This document shows positions 35,314 to 45,235 of a stretch of 64,000 bases of DNA, piece after piece. The notes beneath the pieces were generated by a model. It saw only the letters and a list, made by a program, of their open reading frames with translations. It was not told where the DNA came from and ran no database searches. Position 1 is the first letter of the stretch. Each line of letters begins with the position of its first letter. Source of the DNA: Neobacillus cucumis (lineage in GTDB: Bacteria > Bacillota > Bacilli > Bacillales_B > DSM-18226); contig NZ_JAMBOH010000005.1 in NCBI RefSeq assembly GCF_023715505.1, forward strand, positions 186,001 through 250,000. Direction: 5' to 3'. The translations under genes and the position numbers were made by a program.

Positions 35314-35475
35314 ACCTGCCCTCGGTGAGGGAAAGGTGCATAAATGTCGAAAAATGCGATGAAATCATGAATTGAATAGGTTTTTAAGGTGAGAAAATTT
35401 TTCTTTTATTCTAATCACTACAACGCTCAATGACGAAATTGAGCTGTTTTTACCATAGCTTAACTGAACTAAGCT

Positions 35476-36195
35476 TTACACCATTTTATTGAATTCTTTC
35501 CGCAGCCTTTTAATAATCCGTTTTTCTAGTCTGGAAATATAGGATTGGGAAATCCCAAGCATGTCTGCAACATCCTTTTGGGTTTTTTCTTCTCCATTTG
35601 TAAGGCCGAATCTTAGCTCCATAATTTGCTTTTCACGCTCCGTAAGCTGATGCAATGCTTTTGTCAGCAGCTTACGATCCACACTGGCCTCTAAATCTTT
35701 TGTAATAATATCATCGTCAGTTCCCAAAACATCTGATAATAACAGTTCATTACCATCCCAATCAATGTTCAGCGGTTCATCAAACGATACTTCTGACCTT
35801 ATTTTATTATTACGTCTTAAGTACATAAGAATTTCATTTTCAATACATCTTGATGCATATGTAGCTAGTTTTATTTTCTTTTCTGGATTAAATGTATTTA
35901 CGGCTTTGATTAACCCAATGGTTCCAATACTAATCAGATCCTCAATATTGATGCCTGTATTTTCAAATTTTCTGGCGATGTACACTACAAGGCGAAGATT
36001 TCGTTCAATTAGAATCGATCTTGCTGCTTTATCACCTCCGGGAAGCTTTTTTAATAAAACCTCTTCTTCATCCTTACTCAAGGGAGGCGGTAATGCTTCA
36101 CTCCCGCCAATGTAATAAACTTCATCGGTTTTCAGCCCTAGTTTAATTAGTAATTTATACCAAAGGTAAGTTAAGCGAAATCTCCATTTTTTCAT
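35476..36195 (-). CDS. sigE: RNA polymerase mother-cell sigma factor sigma-E precursor
   Basis: Directs early mother-cell transcription during sporulation. It is made as an inactive, membrane-associated precursor whose N-terminal roughly 27-29 residues are removed by SpoIIGA. The 239-residue product has the pro-sequence [20 protein letters not shown] and the cleavage neighbourhood [21 protein letters not shown]. Region 2 follows with [20 protein letters not shown], and the region 4 helix-turn-helix with [18 protein letters not shown]. It lies 50 bases downstream of the gene of its own protease. Confidence 0.98.
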   Translation of the reverse strand: MKKWRFRLTYLWYKLLIKLGLKTDEVYYIGGSEALPPPLSKDEEEVLLKKLPGGDKAARSILIERNLRLVVYIARKFENTGINIEDLISIGTIGLIKAVNTFNPEKKIKLATYASRCIENEILMYLRRNNKIRSEVSFDEPLNIDWDGNELLLSDVLGTDDDIITKDLEASVDRKLLTKALHQLTEREKQIMELRFGLTNGEEKTQKDVADMLGISQSYISRLEKRIIKRLRKEFNKMV

Positions 36196-36245
36196 GTATG
36201 TTCCTCCTTCTAAAATACGTTTTAATGAGTATAGTATTAGTATTA

Positions 36246-37187
36246 TTAACTTACCTTCACAGCCCCTCCTTGCCGCTTAGGTCCCGTCAGCATTTTAGGA
36301 TGAACAATACATTGAAACGCATCTTCTGCCGAGAGCTGCTGCATTGTAAACGAGACCAAACCCTTTTCACATAAATATTGGACACCATTATGCTCAATTA
36401 AAATTAAATCTGGTTTAATGGCAACAATCAGCTGATGATTCTGCCCAACCACCTTATATGGAATGATTCTCAACCTATGCTGCCATTCATGGCAGCTATC
36501 TTGACTTCCCATAATGAACTGTTCAGGATCAGCTGCTGCGAGCTTGCTAACGGACTCAGGGACTGCATCAACTTGGTCTTTAACAGAGACAAACATAACA
36601 GGGAGTTTAGACAACGGATCATACAGTTGATTCCCACTGTCGACCAGGCCCTTAAAATGCAATGTTTCATTATCGATAAGAAGTTCAACATCCACAATTT
36701 GCTCAAATTGTATTTTGGTCATCTCCATACTTTCTATATTTTTTCTTGCAAAGTGCCAGGCTAATGGAAAACCGATAAGAACGAATAGCCAGCTAATCGG
36801 GTCGCCATACCCCTTTACACTTGACGCTAAAACCTTTACGGACATTTTCAAATCAGATTGAATGAAGTAATGAGCCCCCATAATTGCCCCGCCAATTAAA
36901 AAAGTAGAAACATATAGCGTCATTAATGCTTTAAAGAAAAAAGTTAACCTCTTAAACCCAAAAGCTATTAATACCATAAACATTGAACAAATTAATTTTG
37001 AGATGGGATGGCTTGTATAGGCATTTAGTGGTGTAAACGAAAATAAAATGATCAATGAACCTATAAATCCACCAGTAATTATTCTCCAGATCTGTATACT
37101 TCTTTTAAGAAATATTGCCGTTAAGTATAGGAGAAGACTATCGAATAACAAATTAAGAGCCCAAATCACATCAAGATACACCGTCAA
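36246..37187 (-). CDS. spoIIGA: sigma-E-processing aspartic protease SpoIIGA
   Basis: Membrane-bound aspartic protease that cleaves pro-sigma-E after a signal from SpoIIR. The 313 residues have five hydrophobic spans in the first about 150, then a cytosolic protease domain whose single active-site aspartate is Asp183 in [11 protein letters not shown], at the same number as in B. subtilis. It is believed to act as a dimer. The gene opens the spoIIGA-sigE operon behind a Spo0A-type promoter. Confidence 0.97.
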   Translation of the reverse strand: MTVYLDVIWALNLLFDSLLLYLTAIFLKRSIQIWRIITGGFIGSLIILFSFTPLNAYTSHPISKLICSMFMVLIAFGFKRLTFFFKALMTLYVSTFLIGGAIMGAHYFIQSDLKMSVKVLASSVKGYGDPISWLFVLIGFPLAWHFARKNIESMEMTKIQFEQIVDVELLIDNETLHFKGLVDSGNQLYDPLSKLPVMFVSVKDQVDAVPESVSKLAAADPEQFIMGSQDSCHEWQHRLRIIPYKVVGQNHQLIVAIKPDLILIEHNGVQYLCEKGLVSFTMQQLSAEDAFQCIVHPKMLTGPKRQGGAVKVS

Positions 37188-37248
37188 TCAAGCGTCCTCC
37201 TTAATTAGCTATTGGCTACTTAAGTTTCTATTCTTCTGTTTACGAAAA

Positions 37249-37334
37249 AGTATAACGTACTTTCCTAGCGGAAGTGTGTCACTTTCTGTAATCAAAAAAA
37301 CAGAAATTTTCACTATACTCAACGGAATTTGTCA
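37249..37334 (-). promoter_or_regulatory. spoIIG promoter: sigma-A with 22-bp spacer and Spo0A-box-like site
   Basis: Minus strand GTGACA (37277-37282) and TATACT (37249-37254) are separated by 22 bp. This is the same unusual spacing known for the B. subtilis spoIIG promoter, which needs phosphorylated Spo0A. A TGACAAA box (six of seven to TGNCGAA) lies at 37328-37334, about 89 bp before the expected start site, where the upstream Spo0A site would be expected. Confidence 0.72.
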
Positions 37335-37350
37335 TATTTATATAGTTGAA

Positions 37351-37397
37351 AATATTAAAAAGGCGCTGTCCCTAGTGGACAGCGCCTTTTTAATATT
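37351..37397. terminator. strong bidirectional terminator between ftsZ and spoIIGA
   Basis: A perfect 21-base-pair stem with a five-base loop (CTAGT), arms running AATATTAAAAAGGCGCTGTCC and its complement. A and T runs on the two sides of the GC core make it work in both directions. Confidence 0.9.
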
Positions 37398-37430
37398 ATT
37401 TAAATTTTTATCTTTCAACTTTTTCTATAG

Positions 37431-37480
37431 TCTAGCTTCAGCGCCTAGTCACTAGTGTACTTCGTTAAACAGGCGCTTTT
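37431..37480 (-). repeat. intergenic repeat, family A short form (after ftsZ)
   Basis: Minus strand AAAAGCGCCTG, centre TACACTAGTGACTAG, then GCGCTGAAGCTAGA. It keeps the outer arms of family A but has lost the long apical stem. It lies 10 bases past the ftsZ stop. Confidence 0.6.
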
Positions 37481-37490
37481 AACATCCTTA

Positions 37491-38624
37491 TTATCGTCTA
37501 CGATTTCTGTTTCGCAGGAATGTTGGAATATCTAATGCATCTTCTTGTGATACATTTGTATTGCGGACTGGTTCTTGTGGGGCTTCTTCACGTTTGTGTT
37601 CCCGCTTAACAGGATTAGCAGAAGATTTCACTTGTCCAAATGATGGACGTGTCACTTTTGGCTGAGTTACCTCTTCATTAAAGCCAGTTGCAATTACCGT
37701 CACAATAATTTCATCTTTTAAGGTCTCATTGATAACTGAACCAAAAATCATATTGACTTCTTGGTCTGTTGCAGTTGCCACGATATCAGCTGCTTCTTGA
37801 ACTTCGTAAAGGCTCAAGTTAGATCCGCCCGTAATATTCATTAAAACACCTTGAGCACCATCAATTGATGTCTCAAGTAAAGGTGAATTGATTGCCTTTT
37901 TAGCAGCTTCAGTAGCCCGGTTTTCACCTGCGGCAACCCCGATACCCATTAATGCGGAACCTTTATTGGACATAATCGTTTTTACATCAGCAAAGTCCAA
38001 GTTAATTAATCCTGGGGTAGCAATTAAATCAGAAATACCCTGAACACCTTGACGTAAGACATTATCAGCTTCGCGGAATGCCTCAAGCATTGGCGTACTT
38101 TTATCAACAATTTCAAGCAGTCGGTCGTTTGGAATAACAATGAGTGTATCAACCGCTTCTTTCATTGAACCAATACCGCCCGATGCCTGGTTCGAACGCT
38201 TTTTACCTTCAAAGGTAAATGGCCGTGTGACAACACCAACAGTTAAGGCGCCTAAATCGCGTGCGATTTGTGCAATAACCGGAGCAGCACCTGTACCGGT
38301 TCCTCCGCCCATTCCTGCCGTCACAAAGACCATATCAGCACCTCTAAGTGCCTCTTCAATTTGCTCTTTACTTTCCTCTGCAGCCTTTTTACCTACTTCA
38401 GGATTAGCACCTGCCCCAAGCCCGCGGGTAAGTTTAGCACCAATCTGCATTTTAACTTCAGCTTTTGATAGATTTAAGGCTTGTGCATCTGTATTAACGG
38501 CGATAAATTCTACGCCTTGAACTCCATGCTCAATCATTCGGTTTACTGCGTTATTGCCTCCGCCGCCAACTCCGATTACCTTTATTGTTGCAAGAGAATC
38601 TAAATTTGTATCAAATTCTAACAT
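37491..38624 (-). CDS. ftsZ: cell division protein FtsZ
   Basis: Tubulin-like GTPase that polymerises into the Z-ring and organises septal wall synthesis. The 377 residues carry the GTP-binding signature [12 protein letters not shown] near 104-115 and the T7 synergy loop [13 protein letters not shown] near 203-215. A variable linker and the C-terminal peptide [16 protein letters not shown] follow; that peptide binds FtsA, SepF and other partners. It lies 34 bases after ftsA. The ftsZ-spoIIGA gap holds only a repeat, a terminator and a promoter; B. subtilis has bpr there. Confidence 0.98.
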   Translation of the reverse strand: MLEFDTNLDSLATIKVIGVGGGGNNAVNRMIEHGVQGVEFIAVNTDAQALNLSKAEVKMQIGAKLTRGLGAGANPEVGKKAAEESKEQIEEALRGADMVFVTAGMGGGTGTGAAPVIAQIARDLGALTVGVVTRPFTFEGKKRSNQASGGIGSMKEAVDTLIVIPNDRLLEIVDKSTPMLEAFREADNVLRQGVQGISDLIATPGLINLDFADVKTIMSNKGSALMGIGVAAGENRATEAAKKAINSPLLETSIDGAQGVLMNITGGSNLSLYEVQEAADIVATATDQEVNMIFGSVINETLKDEIIVTVIATGFNEEVTQPKVTRPSFGQVKSSANPVKREHKREEAPQEPVRNTNVSQEDALDIPTFLRNRNRRR

Positions 38625-38658
38625 GACAAATCCTCCTAATTCGTCGATTTACTTTTCC

Positions 38659-39960
38659 TTATTCGAAAAAGTAACCAAGGAATTTTTTTACTTTTGATGA
38701 CATTTTTTCTTCCGGATGTTTTTCTACCTTAGGTTTAGGCTGATGTTGTTTTGGTATTCTTTTTTCGATTGGCTCAGAAACCGAAACGGCTTGGGTCGAA
38801 CCATTGGTTCCCCCTGGTAATCTAGCATTCTTGTAAGCGTACTTAATTAAGCCAACCGCTGTCGTATATTGAGGTTCTCTTACACCTATATAATCAGGTG
38901 AGGCAATACGAACTGGATTTTGGAACATATCTTGGGCAAGTTCCAATAAACCTTGCATTTTTGCTGATCCACCTGTTAAGACAAAACCACCAGGTAAATC
39001 CATTACACCCAAGCGTTTCAATTCATTTGCGATCAATTCAAAAATTTCTTCCATTCTAGCTTCAATAATTTCAGACACATAGAGTTGGTTAAATTGCTGA
39101 TGCTGGTCACTTCCAATGATTGGTACGCTGAAGAACTCATCTTCTGAGGCATTATCATAAAAGGCATGTCCATATTTTATCTTAATATTTTCAGCATCCT
39201 CTGTTGAGGTATGCAAAACTTTAGAAAGATCATTTGTAAGAAGATCACCGCCAACGGGAATCACACTGGTTGCTTTTAAGAACCCTTCTTCAAACACAGC
39301 AATCGTAGTGGATCCGCCGCCGATATCGATCATGGCTACACCTAGATTTTTCTCATCCTTTGATAAGGCAAAATCTCCTGCTGCCAATGGCTGCAGGATA
39401 ATATCTAAAATTTCTAAACCTGCACGTTCCACACAGCGTAATGTGTTAATGATAATCGATTTTGAACCAGTAATAAGAGTTCCTTCCATTTCTAAGCGAA
39501 CACCAATCATCCCGCGCGGATCATTGATTTCATCCTTACCATCGAGAATAAATTGTTTTCGAATGACACCAATATTTTCTCTTTCTGGTGATATAGAACC
39601 CACATGTGATGCTTCAATGACACGAATGACGTCCTCATTCGTTATTTCCCGGTTTTGACTTGAAACCGCTACTATACCATGACAATTATGGAGCATAATA
39701 TCTCTTCCAGATATACCGACCACTACTTCGCGGATTTCCATTCCGATCATTCTTTCTGCCTGTTCAATTGCCCGCTTAATAGAATGAACGGTATCATCCA
39801 TATCAACGATGGACCCTTTTCGTAAACCTTCTGATTTTACATTGCCAACACCAATTATATTTAACGTGTCTTTTCCAGAGTCATTGACCATTTCACCAAT
39901 GATTACTTTTACACTGGATGTACCGATGTCAAGACTAACATATATTTCATTGCTGTTCAT
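38659..39960 (-). CDS. ftsA: cell division protein FtsA
   Basis: Actin-like ATPase that tethers FtsZ to the membrane. The 433-residue protein has the phosphate 1 motif YVSLDIGTSSVKVIIGE at the N-terminus, the SHS2/1C domain, phosphate 2 MIDIGGGSTTIAVF near 214, and a C-terminal amphipathic membrane helix, KVKKFLGYFFE, after a proline/lysine-rich linker. The ATG follows AAAAGGAGG. It lies immediately upstream of ftsZ. Confidence 0.97.
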   Translation of the reverse strand: MNSNEIYVSLDIGTSSVKVIIGEMVNDSGKDTLNIIGVGNVKSEGLRKGSIVDMDDTVHSIKRAIEQAERMIGMEIREVVVGISGRDIMLHNCHGIVAVSSQNREITNEDVIRVIEASHVGSISPERENIGVIRKQFILDGKDEINDPRGMIGVRLEMEGTLITGSKSIIINTLRCVERAGLEILDIILQPLAAGDFALSKDEKNLGVAMIDIGGGSTTIAVFEEGFLKATSVIPVGGDLLTNDLSKVLHTSTEDAENIKIKYGHAFYDNASEDEFFSVPIIGSDQHQQFNQLYVSEIIEARMEEIFELIANELKRLGVMDLPGGFVLTGGSAKMQGLLELAQDMFQNPVRIASPDYIGVREPQYTTAVGLIKYAYKNARLPGGTNGSTQAVSVSEPIEKRIPKQHQPKPKVEKHPEEKMSSKVKKFLGYFFE

Positions 39961-40083
39961 TCTATGGCACCTCCTTTTAATCTCCTTGGATAGAACAACA
40001 ATTTCTTTTTTTGTTCAGTACTAGTTTCATAGTCATATCTTATAAAATTATTCGTCACAACTACATATTTCCCTTTAAAAATT

Positions 40084-40446
40084 TCAACTTTTTTCTATTT
40101 TTTCTTTGTTTGTTGACCATTTTGTCAATAATATTCTACGTATGACGGCAATATTTTGAAACAATCTGACACCAAACGCAAAAACCGCTGCTAAATACAA
40201 GTCTACACCAAGATGAACACCGAGAAAAGCTAAACTTGCTGCAAGGACAATATTAAAAAAGAATCCTGATACAAACACCTTTTCATCATAAATATTTTGC
40301 AAGTATGCCCTAATCCCTCCGAAAAGTGTGTCAAAAGCTGCCAGAATAGCAATCGACAAATAATTGGAATACTCCTCAGGAATTCGAATTTCAGTTAGTA
40401 ATCCAAGGATGATCCCAATTATCAGTCCTATAAACGGAAGCCACAT
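40084..40446 (-). CDS. sbp: small basic protein Sbp (DUF1290 membrane protein)
   Basis: A 120-residue membrane protein with three to four hydrophobic segments (about 1-17, 27-45, 57-77 and 80-98) and a basic C-terminal tail (RRILLTKWSTNKEKIEKS). It corresponds to Sbp of B. subtilis by position between ylxX and ftsA and by length. Its function is not established. It overlaps ylxX by one base. Confidence 0.9.
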   Translation of the reverse strand: MWLPFIGLIIGIILGLLTEIRIPEEYSNYLSIAILAAFDTLFGGIRAYLQNIYDEKVFVSGFFFNIVLAASLAFLGVHLGVDLYLAAVFAFGVRLFQNIAVIRRILLTKWSTNKEKIEKS

Positions 40447-41186
40447 CAGGAACCTCCTCCCTCTTTAATCGGGTCCATATACTTAACCCGTATGGAGTTA
40501 TCATAGGCAGGTATCGTAATGTCGGGATTTGATGTCGAAACGGATAGTCTTAAGCTTTCAGTGAAAAATTCATCCCTGGCTTTTGAAACCTTCATCCGAT
40601 TTGATAATTTTTCTGCAATATTCATATCATCCACGCCTACTTTAATCTCAATTGGCAGCCCTCTTAAGGTATGTCCATCAATTTTTGTTTCTCCATTTAT
40701 ATCCCTGATAACCGTGGTATTAATGATCCTTTGACCATCTATTGCCACGTATTTAGCCTCATACATATTCAATTCATTTATTAACCTTTTTAATAGTTCC
40801 GGTGAAACAGAATCATTAACTGAAGTTCCCAGTTGAACATCCTCAATCACCGGCTCAATCAAAAGGGTTATCCCAGGACCGGTTATGTTGGTCAATCCTG
40901 CTTCAATTTTCAACTCTTGTAATGTATCCTTTAACGCTTGTTCCTTACTTTGTACTCGTTTAGATTCATAGGCTGATAGTTTTTCTTCGTTAGAACGTAT
41001 CTCACTTAATAAATTAGTTTGAAATTCTTTTTCTTTTAGCAAAGCCTCACGAAGCTGCCAAATATCTCGTGTATCACGTTCTACTGGTTTTTTCACGGTT
41101 TGAAATTGAATGGCTATCATAAATCCAACTAAAGTTGCTATTAAGGTAAGACTTAAATTTAATTTTGGCTTGTCCACTTTTTTCAC
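40446..41186 (-). CDS. ylxX: DUF881 family protein YlxX
   Basis: Protein of 246 residues with one N-terminal membrane helix (about 10-28), a coiled coil (about 45-90) and a C-terminal DUF881 domain exposed outside the membrane (GPGITLLIEP, AKYVAIDGQRI). It is a paralogue of the adjoining YlxW, and the two lie between divIB and sbp as in B. subtilis. No biochemical role is established. The GTG start at 41186 is preceded by GGAGAAGG. Confidence 0.88.
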   Translation of the reverse strand: MKKVDKPKLNLSLTLIATLVGFMIAIQFQTVKKPVERDTRDIWQLREALLKEKEFQTNLLSEIRSNEEKLSAYESKRVQSKEQALKDTLQELKIEAGLTNITGPGITLLIEPVIEDVQLGTSVNDSVSPELLKRLINELNMYEAKYVAIDGQRIINTTVIRDINGETKIDGHTLRGLPIEIKVGVDDMNIAEKLSNRMKVSKARDEFFTESLRLSVSTSNPDITIPAYDNSIRVKYMDPIKEGGGS

Positions 41187-41221
41187 CTGACCTTCTCCAT
41201 TCTTTTCATTGTGGACATTAA

Positions 41222-41932
41222 TTAGCTACCCAAAATTGGATCTAGAACCAATTCATCTTCCGTTTCCAGTGTAAAAACGACATTATCATTGACCAATTGG
41301 TCCTTAACGCCTCCTGTAAGGTTTAGCGATGAAGACAGGACCTCTGGATTACCTATCGCCGTAATGACAAATGGGGCAGGATATGGCACCCCATCCACAG
41401 TAATAACAGGCCCGTTACACACAATATAGGAGTGGCTCGTAAGCCTTTGACCGTTTATGGCTATAGCTGCTGCACCTGAGATATACAGTTCGTTCACTAC
41501 TTTAAAAACATGCTGTTCATGAACAAGGTAATTGTTCACATTGTCTTCTTTCGGGTCATAGGCTCCATCAGACAGGGTCACCTTTACACCCTTCCCCTTT
41601 ACCTTAACTTTTCCGAGGAACATTCGATATTTTTCGGCATCCTGCGCCAGATTAAGGAAAACTTGGGTCTCTTTCGAAAGACTTTTTTCATTTTTTAGGA
41701 CTTTTTCCTGCGTTTGATTTAATTCCTTTTGCAACTTACGATTTGTTTCCTCTTGAGCAATTAATTGGTTTCTTAATCCTAAGGTTTTTTCGTATTGTGT
41801 ACCTGAAAGATTCCTTTTTTCATTTTGGTGCTTAATTTGTGTAAGGTGAAATGAGAATGCAACCATAAACCCCAGAACTAAGCAGACAAGGGACAGGATG
41901 AAATGCTTCCCCCTCACCTTTATCTTATTCAC
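41222..41932 (-). CDS. ylxW: DUF881 family protein YlxW
   Basis: Second DUF881 protein, about 236 residues, with one membrane helix (about 9-28), a coiled coil (about 45-95) and the DUF881 core (GKGVKVTLSDG, AAAIAINGQRLTSHSYIVCNGP). I place the start at GTG 41932 because GGAGG stands nine bases upstream, which lets it overlap the divIB end by eight bases; the longer ATG start has no such site. Function unknown; division context only. Confidence 0.86.
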   Translation of the reverse strand: MNKIKVRGKHFILSLVCLVLGFMVAFSFHLTQIKHQNEKRNLSGTQYEKTLGLRNQLIAQEETNRKLQKELNQTQEKVLKNEKSLSKETQVFLNLAQDAEKYRMFLGKVKVKGKGVKVTLSDGAYDPKEDNVNNYLVHEQHVFKVVNELYISGAAAIAINGQRLTSHSYIVCNGPVITVDGVPYPAPFVITAIGNPEVLSSSLNLTGGVKDQLVNDNVVFTLETEDELVLDPILGS

Positions 41933-42698
41933 CGTCTTTTTCCTCCACCACTGGTTCAAAAGCCTTAAAATACGAACCTACTTCTAAGTCGATTAATCCC
42001 TTTTTATTAGGATCTAACTGGCTAATGATTGAAGGATAATGAACCATCTTTTCTGAAAAACTTCTAAGTGTTGCACTAACTTCAAAGCCATCATTCATAA
42101 ATAAGGAAATATGATAATGATCAGTTTTTTTCGGAGAATAATGTATTTCAGAAATGGAGTTTGTAATTTCAATCGGAAGTTTTTCTAATTCTTTAACCAT
42201 TAGGTTAAGAACTGAACCTTCCTTAAATTCGAAAAGAATCGGAGAATTAACTGGGATTATTTCCGTTTTTCTATCCTTTAAAATCTTACCGTTTTCCATA
42301 ATTGGCAGGTAGCTTTTCCCTCTTTTTAAGTATGCTACTCTCTTATGTTCTTTTACTTGGATTTGAATCGAATTAGGCCACTGTATTTGAACATTTACCT
42401 CGTTAATTTCTGATAAATGATCTAGTTTTGAAGCAATATTACTCTTTTTTATCTTCCAAATATTCGTGTCCTCGGTAATACCACTCGCCTTAATTATTTG
42501 AGAATCTTCATATACTTCATTCCCAGTTACATGAATATGTTTTACATGACTTAATGGAGATTGAGAATAGGCCACAACAACTATCATTGTAAAAAACAAA
42601 ATTAGCAGGAGAACAAGGCGTCTATTTGCCTTTTTTCGTCTTTGCTCCTTAAGTTTTGGAATACGATCTTCAAGAGCAACGATTTTATCATTTTCCAT
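41925..42698 (-). CDS. divIB: cell division protein DivIB (FtsQ family)
   Basis: Bitopic membrane protein of the divisome that works with FtsL and DivIC. The 257 residues have a short cytosolic N-terminus, one membrane helix at about 27-46, and an outside POTRA domain beginning with VKHIHVTGNEVYEDSQI near 52, followed by the FtsQ/DivIB beta domain. It lies after murB, the B. subtilis order, and before ylxW. Confidence 0.94.
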   Translation of the reverse strand: MENDKIVALEDRIPKLKEQRRKKANRRLVLLLILFFTMIVVVAYSQSPLSHVKHIHVTGNEVYEDSQIIKASGITEDTNIWKIKKSNIASKLDHLSEINEVNVQIQWPNSIQIQVKEHKRVAYLKRGKSYLPIMENGKILKDRKTEIIPVNSPILFEFKEGSVLNLMVKELEKLPIEITNSISEIHYSPKKTDHYHISLFMNDGFEVSATLRSFSEKMVHYPSIISQLDPNKKGLIDLEVGSYFKAFEPVVEEKDGE

Positions 42699-42949
42699 CC
42701 ATAACTCTCCTCCAAAAGAAAAGCGTGAGCGCTCAATGCGCGCTTAAATTATAGTTGACAAAATATGTATGAAACTTAAAAACTATAAGCAGTTGCCCCA
42801 AAGCTTGTCTATGTTACATATAAAGAGAAACAACGGCACGAAAATTCATGCCGTCACTGATTTTCTTGCTAGAATCTACGTATTATATTAACTGTAATTA
42901 TAACACAATAATTGTCATTCGTAAGGAATTTCTTACAGGGAAAGTAAGG

Positions 42950-43855
42950 TTATCGCCCGATTATCTCCACCTCTGTCTCCATCTTAACTTGATAAAGATT
43001 AAAAATGGTGTCCTTTACATACTGTATTAAGGATAGAACATCCGCAGCTGTAGCATTACCGGCGTTAACAATAAAATTCCCGTGCATTTCTGAAATTTTC
43101 GCCCCGCCAATGCTGTAACCCTTTAAACCTGCATCCTCGATTAATTTTCCTGCATAATTCGGCAGAGGGTTCCGGAATATACTACCTGCACAAGGGAAAT
43201 TCCATGGTTGTGTTTCTTTCCGATAATCCTTGTTTTTTTGCATTTGGGCTACTATCGCTGTCCGATCACCTTGAGAAAGCTTAAAAACTGCTTCTATGAC
43301 AATCCCTGGGCGTTTCTTTTGAAGAATGGATGTTCGATAAGAAAACTCCATTTCTTGATTCGTCAGCCATTCCATCGATCCGTCCTCAAATAGAATATGA
43401 GCTTTTGTTAAAATTTTGCTAATATCTGATCCATGTGCACCAGCATTCATGTATACAGCCCCGCCGACCGAACCAGGAATACCGCTGGCGAATTCTAAGC
43501 CCGAAAGCCCTTTTTTACTGATGGAAGTAGCTAGACTAACAAGGGAATAACCACCGCCGACAGTGATTTCAGTTTCGCTAATTTCGAGGTGGTCTAAGCC
43601 CGAACCAAGCTTAATGACCACCCCTTCAATCCCCTTATCTGAGACTAACAAATTGGATCCTCTGCCAATTGCCCGCCAGTTCATAGCGTTCTTTTCAATT
43701 ACCTCCATAACCTTTTTTAAATTATCGACTGATGAAGGTTCTATAAAAAGGTCTGCAGGACCGCCAATTTTAATTGTTGTATGATTTAACAAAAGTTCGC
43801 TTTGTTTCACTTTTCCAATATTAAGGTTTTGCAATTCTGATACAATTGCGTCCAT
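42950..43855 (-). CDS. murB: UDP-N-acetylenolpyruvoylglucosamine reductase
   Basis: FAD-dependent enzyme that reduces enolpyruvyl-UDP-GlcNAc to UDP-MurNAc with NADPH. The 301 residues are of the type II (shorter, Bacillus/Staphylococcus) class. The FAD-binding region holds [14 protein letters not shown] near 58-71, then [23 protein letters not shown] near 112-134; the active-site serine/cysteine loop is in CAGSIFRNP and the catalytic glutamate near the C-terminus. I use the ATG at 43855 after AGGTGG. It lies 60 bases after murG. Confidence 0.95.
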   Translation of the reverse strand: MDAIVSELQNLNIGKVKQSELLLNHTTIKIGGPADLFIEPSSVDNLKKVMEVIEKNAMNWRAIGRGSNLLVSDKGIEGVVIKLGSGLDHLEISETEITVGGGYSLVSLATSISKKGLSGLEFASGIPGSVGGAVYMNAGAHGSDISKILTKAHILFEDGSMEWLTNQEMEFSYRTSILQKKRPGIVIEAVFKLSQGDRTAIVAQMQKNKDYRKETQPWNFPCAGSIFRNPLPNYAGKLIEDAGLKGYSIGGAKISEMHGNFIVNAGNATAADVLSLIQYVKDTIFNLYQVKMETEVEIIGR

Positions 43856-43915
43856 CAATACCACCTAACTTTCCTAGATGCGTTTTTTTCAGTTTATGCA
43901 TGAAAATAATTTGGG

Positions 43916-45019
43916 CTACTTTCGATTTGTTTTGACAAGTTGCTTCATTACGGCATACAGCCGCATTGCCGAATCTGGAACGCCCATTTTTTTTGCCTTT
44001 GCCTTCATATCCTTTAAATGCTCGCTATTTAATAGGATTTGATCGATGTGGCTGACTAGACTTTTATTATTTAGATCCTTTTCTAATAGCAATTGGGCGG
44101 CACCATGGTCACTTAAAGACCTTGCATTTTTTTCTTGATGGTTATTCGTCACGTACGGACTGGGAACCAAGATACTTGGAATTCCTAACGAGGTTAATTC
44201 GGCAAGTGTAGTGGCTCCTGCTCTTGATACGACCAGATCAATCCCTGCCAGTACTTCTGGCATGTTATGAATAAATGGCTTAATCACCACATTTTTTGGA
44301 TTACCTACTAGCTCTACTTCCTTTTGGACAGCCTCATAATGTACATCACCCGTTATATAGAGCACCTGGTATGGTTTTTCAGCTAATTCGGCGAGTGCCT
44401 TTACAACTGCTTCATTAATCGGCCTTGCCCCTCGGCTTCCTCCAAAGATTAGCACGGCTGGTTTTGTGGCACTAAGGCCTGCTGAAAGTCTTCCTTTAAT
44501 CCCATCCTTACCAAGAACCTCTGAAGCTCGAGGATTCCCCGTAAAAACAACTTTCTCACTTGGAAAATATTCTTTTGCTTCTTCAAAACAAATTGCGATT
44601 TTATTCACATATCTGCTTAAGAATTTATTAGTTAAACCGGGGACACTATTTTGTTCGTGAATAATCGTTGGAATTCCAACTCCTTTTGCAGCATAAACAA
44701 CAGGTCCACATACATAACCACCTGTTCCAATAACAATATCAGGTTGAAACTCTTTTAGGATTTTCCTACTATCCTGAACACCTTTTAGAAATCTAATAAT
44801 AGTCTTTACATTTTCAAAGGATAGCTTTCTTTTAAAACCGGTAATATGAATAGATTTAAAAGCAATGTTTTCCCTTGGGACAAGCTTGCTTTCTAAACCA
44901 TTTGTTGTTCCGATATATAAGAATTCCGCTTCTTTGCTTTCTTTTTGAATTTCTCTAATGAGTGCGAGAGCGGGATATATATGTCCGCCGGTCCCTCCGC
45001 CACTTACTACTACTTTCAT
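43916..45019 (-). CDS. murG: UDP-GlcNAc:lipid I N-acetylglucosaminyltransferase MurG
   Basis: Peripheral membrane GT-B glycosyltransferase that turns lipid I into lipid II. The 367 residues have the N-terminal G-loop [17 protein letters not shown], the second [10 protein letters not shown] loop near 194 and the donor-binding segment [22 protein letters not shown] near 263-284. It lies between spoVE and murB. Its 3' neighbour murB and 5' neighbour spoVE catalyse or support adjacent steps. Confidence 0.97.
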   Translation of the reverse strand: MKVVVSGGGTGGHIYPALALIREIQKESKEAEFLYIGTTNGLESKLVPRENIAFKSIHITGFKRKLSFENVKTIIRFLKGVQDSRKILKEFQPDIVIGTGGYVCGPVVYAAKGVGIPTIIHEQNSVPGLTNKFLSRYVNKIAICFEEAKEYFPSEKVVFTGNPRASEVLGKDGIKGRLSAGLSATKPAVLIFGGSRGARPINEAVVKALAELAEKPYQVLYITGDVHYEAVQKEVELVGNPKNVVIKPFIHNMPEVLAGIDLVVSRAGATTLAELTSLGIPSILVPSPYVTNNHQEKNARSLSDHGAAQLLLEKDLNNKSLVSHIDQILLNSEHLKDMKAKAKKMGVPDSAMRLYAVMKQLVKTNRK

Positions 45020-45110
45020 TTTCTCACCTCTAAAAAGTTGCTAAACACATTCTACTATAAAAACAATAAAAAATACGTTTGAAAAAAGAATTTTATTTAA
45101 TTGTAATAAA

Positions 45111-45170
45111 GAAAAGCGTAAGAACCCGTATAGCAACATACACTAGTCGCCGGGCGCTGGAGCTGGACTA
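45111..45170 (+). repeat. intergenic repeat, family A short degenerate form (spoVE-murG gap)
   Basis: GAAAAGCGTAAGAACCCG, a centre with TACACTAGTCGC, then GGGCGCTGGAGCTGGA. It shares the outer arms and the TACACTAGT core with the copy at 37431-37480. It is oriented against the surrounding genes. Confidence 0.55.
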
Positions 45171-45208
45171 GTTTCAAAGACCAGCCTCATTCATTAAACA
45201 TAAAAAGA

Positions 45209-45229
45209 ACCCTGCCAAGTGAACAGGGT
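45209..45229 (-). terminator. short terminator after spoVE
   Basis: Minus strand ACCCTG and CAGGGT form a six-base-pair stem followed by TCTTTTTATG, seven bases past the spoVE stop. It is short, so efficiency is uncertain. Confidence 0.6.
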
Positions 45230-45235
45230 ATCAAT

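Noticed and set aside
42832..42856. Hairpin between divIB and murB (ACGGCA and its complement) as a terminator
   Set aside because: The stem is short with a long loop and no real T run; recorded as too weak to call.
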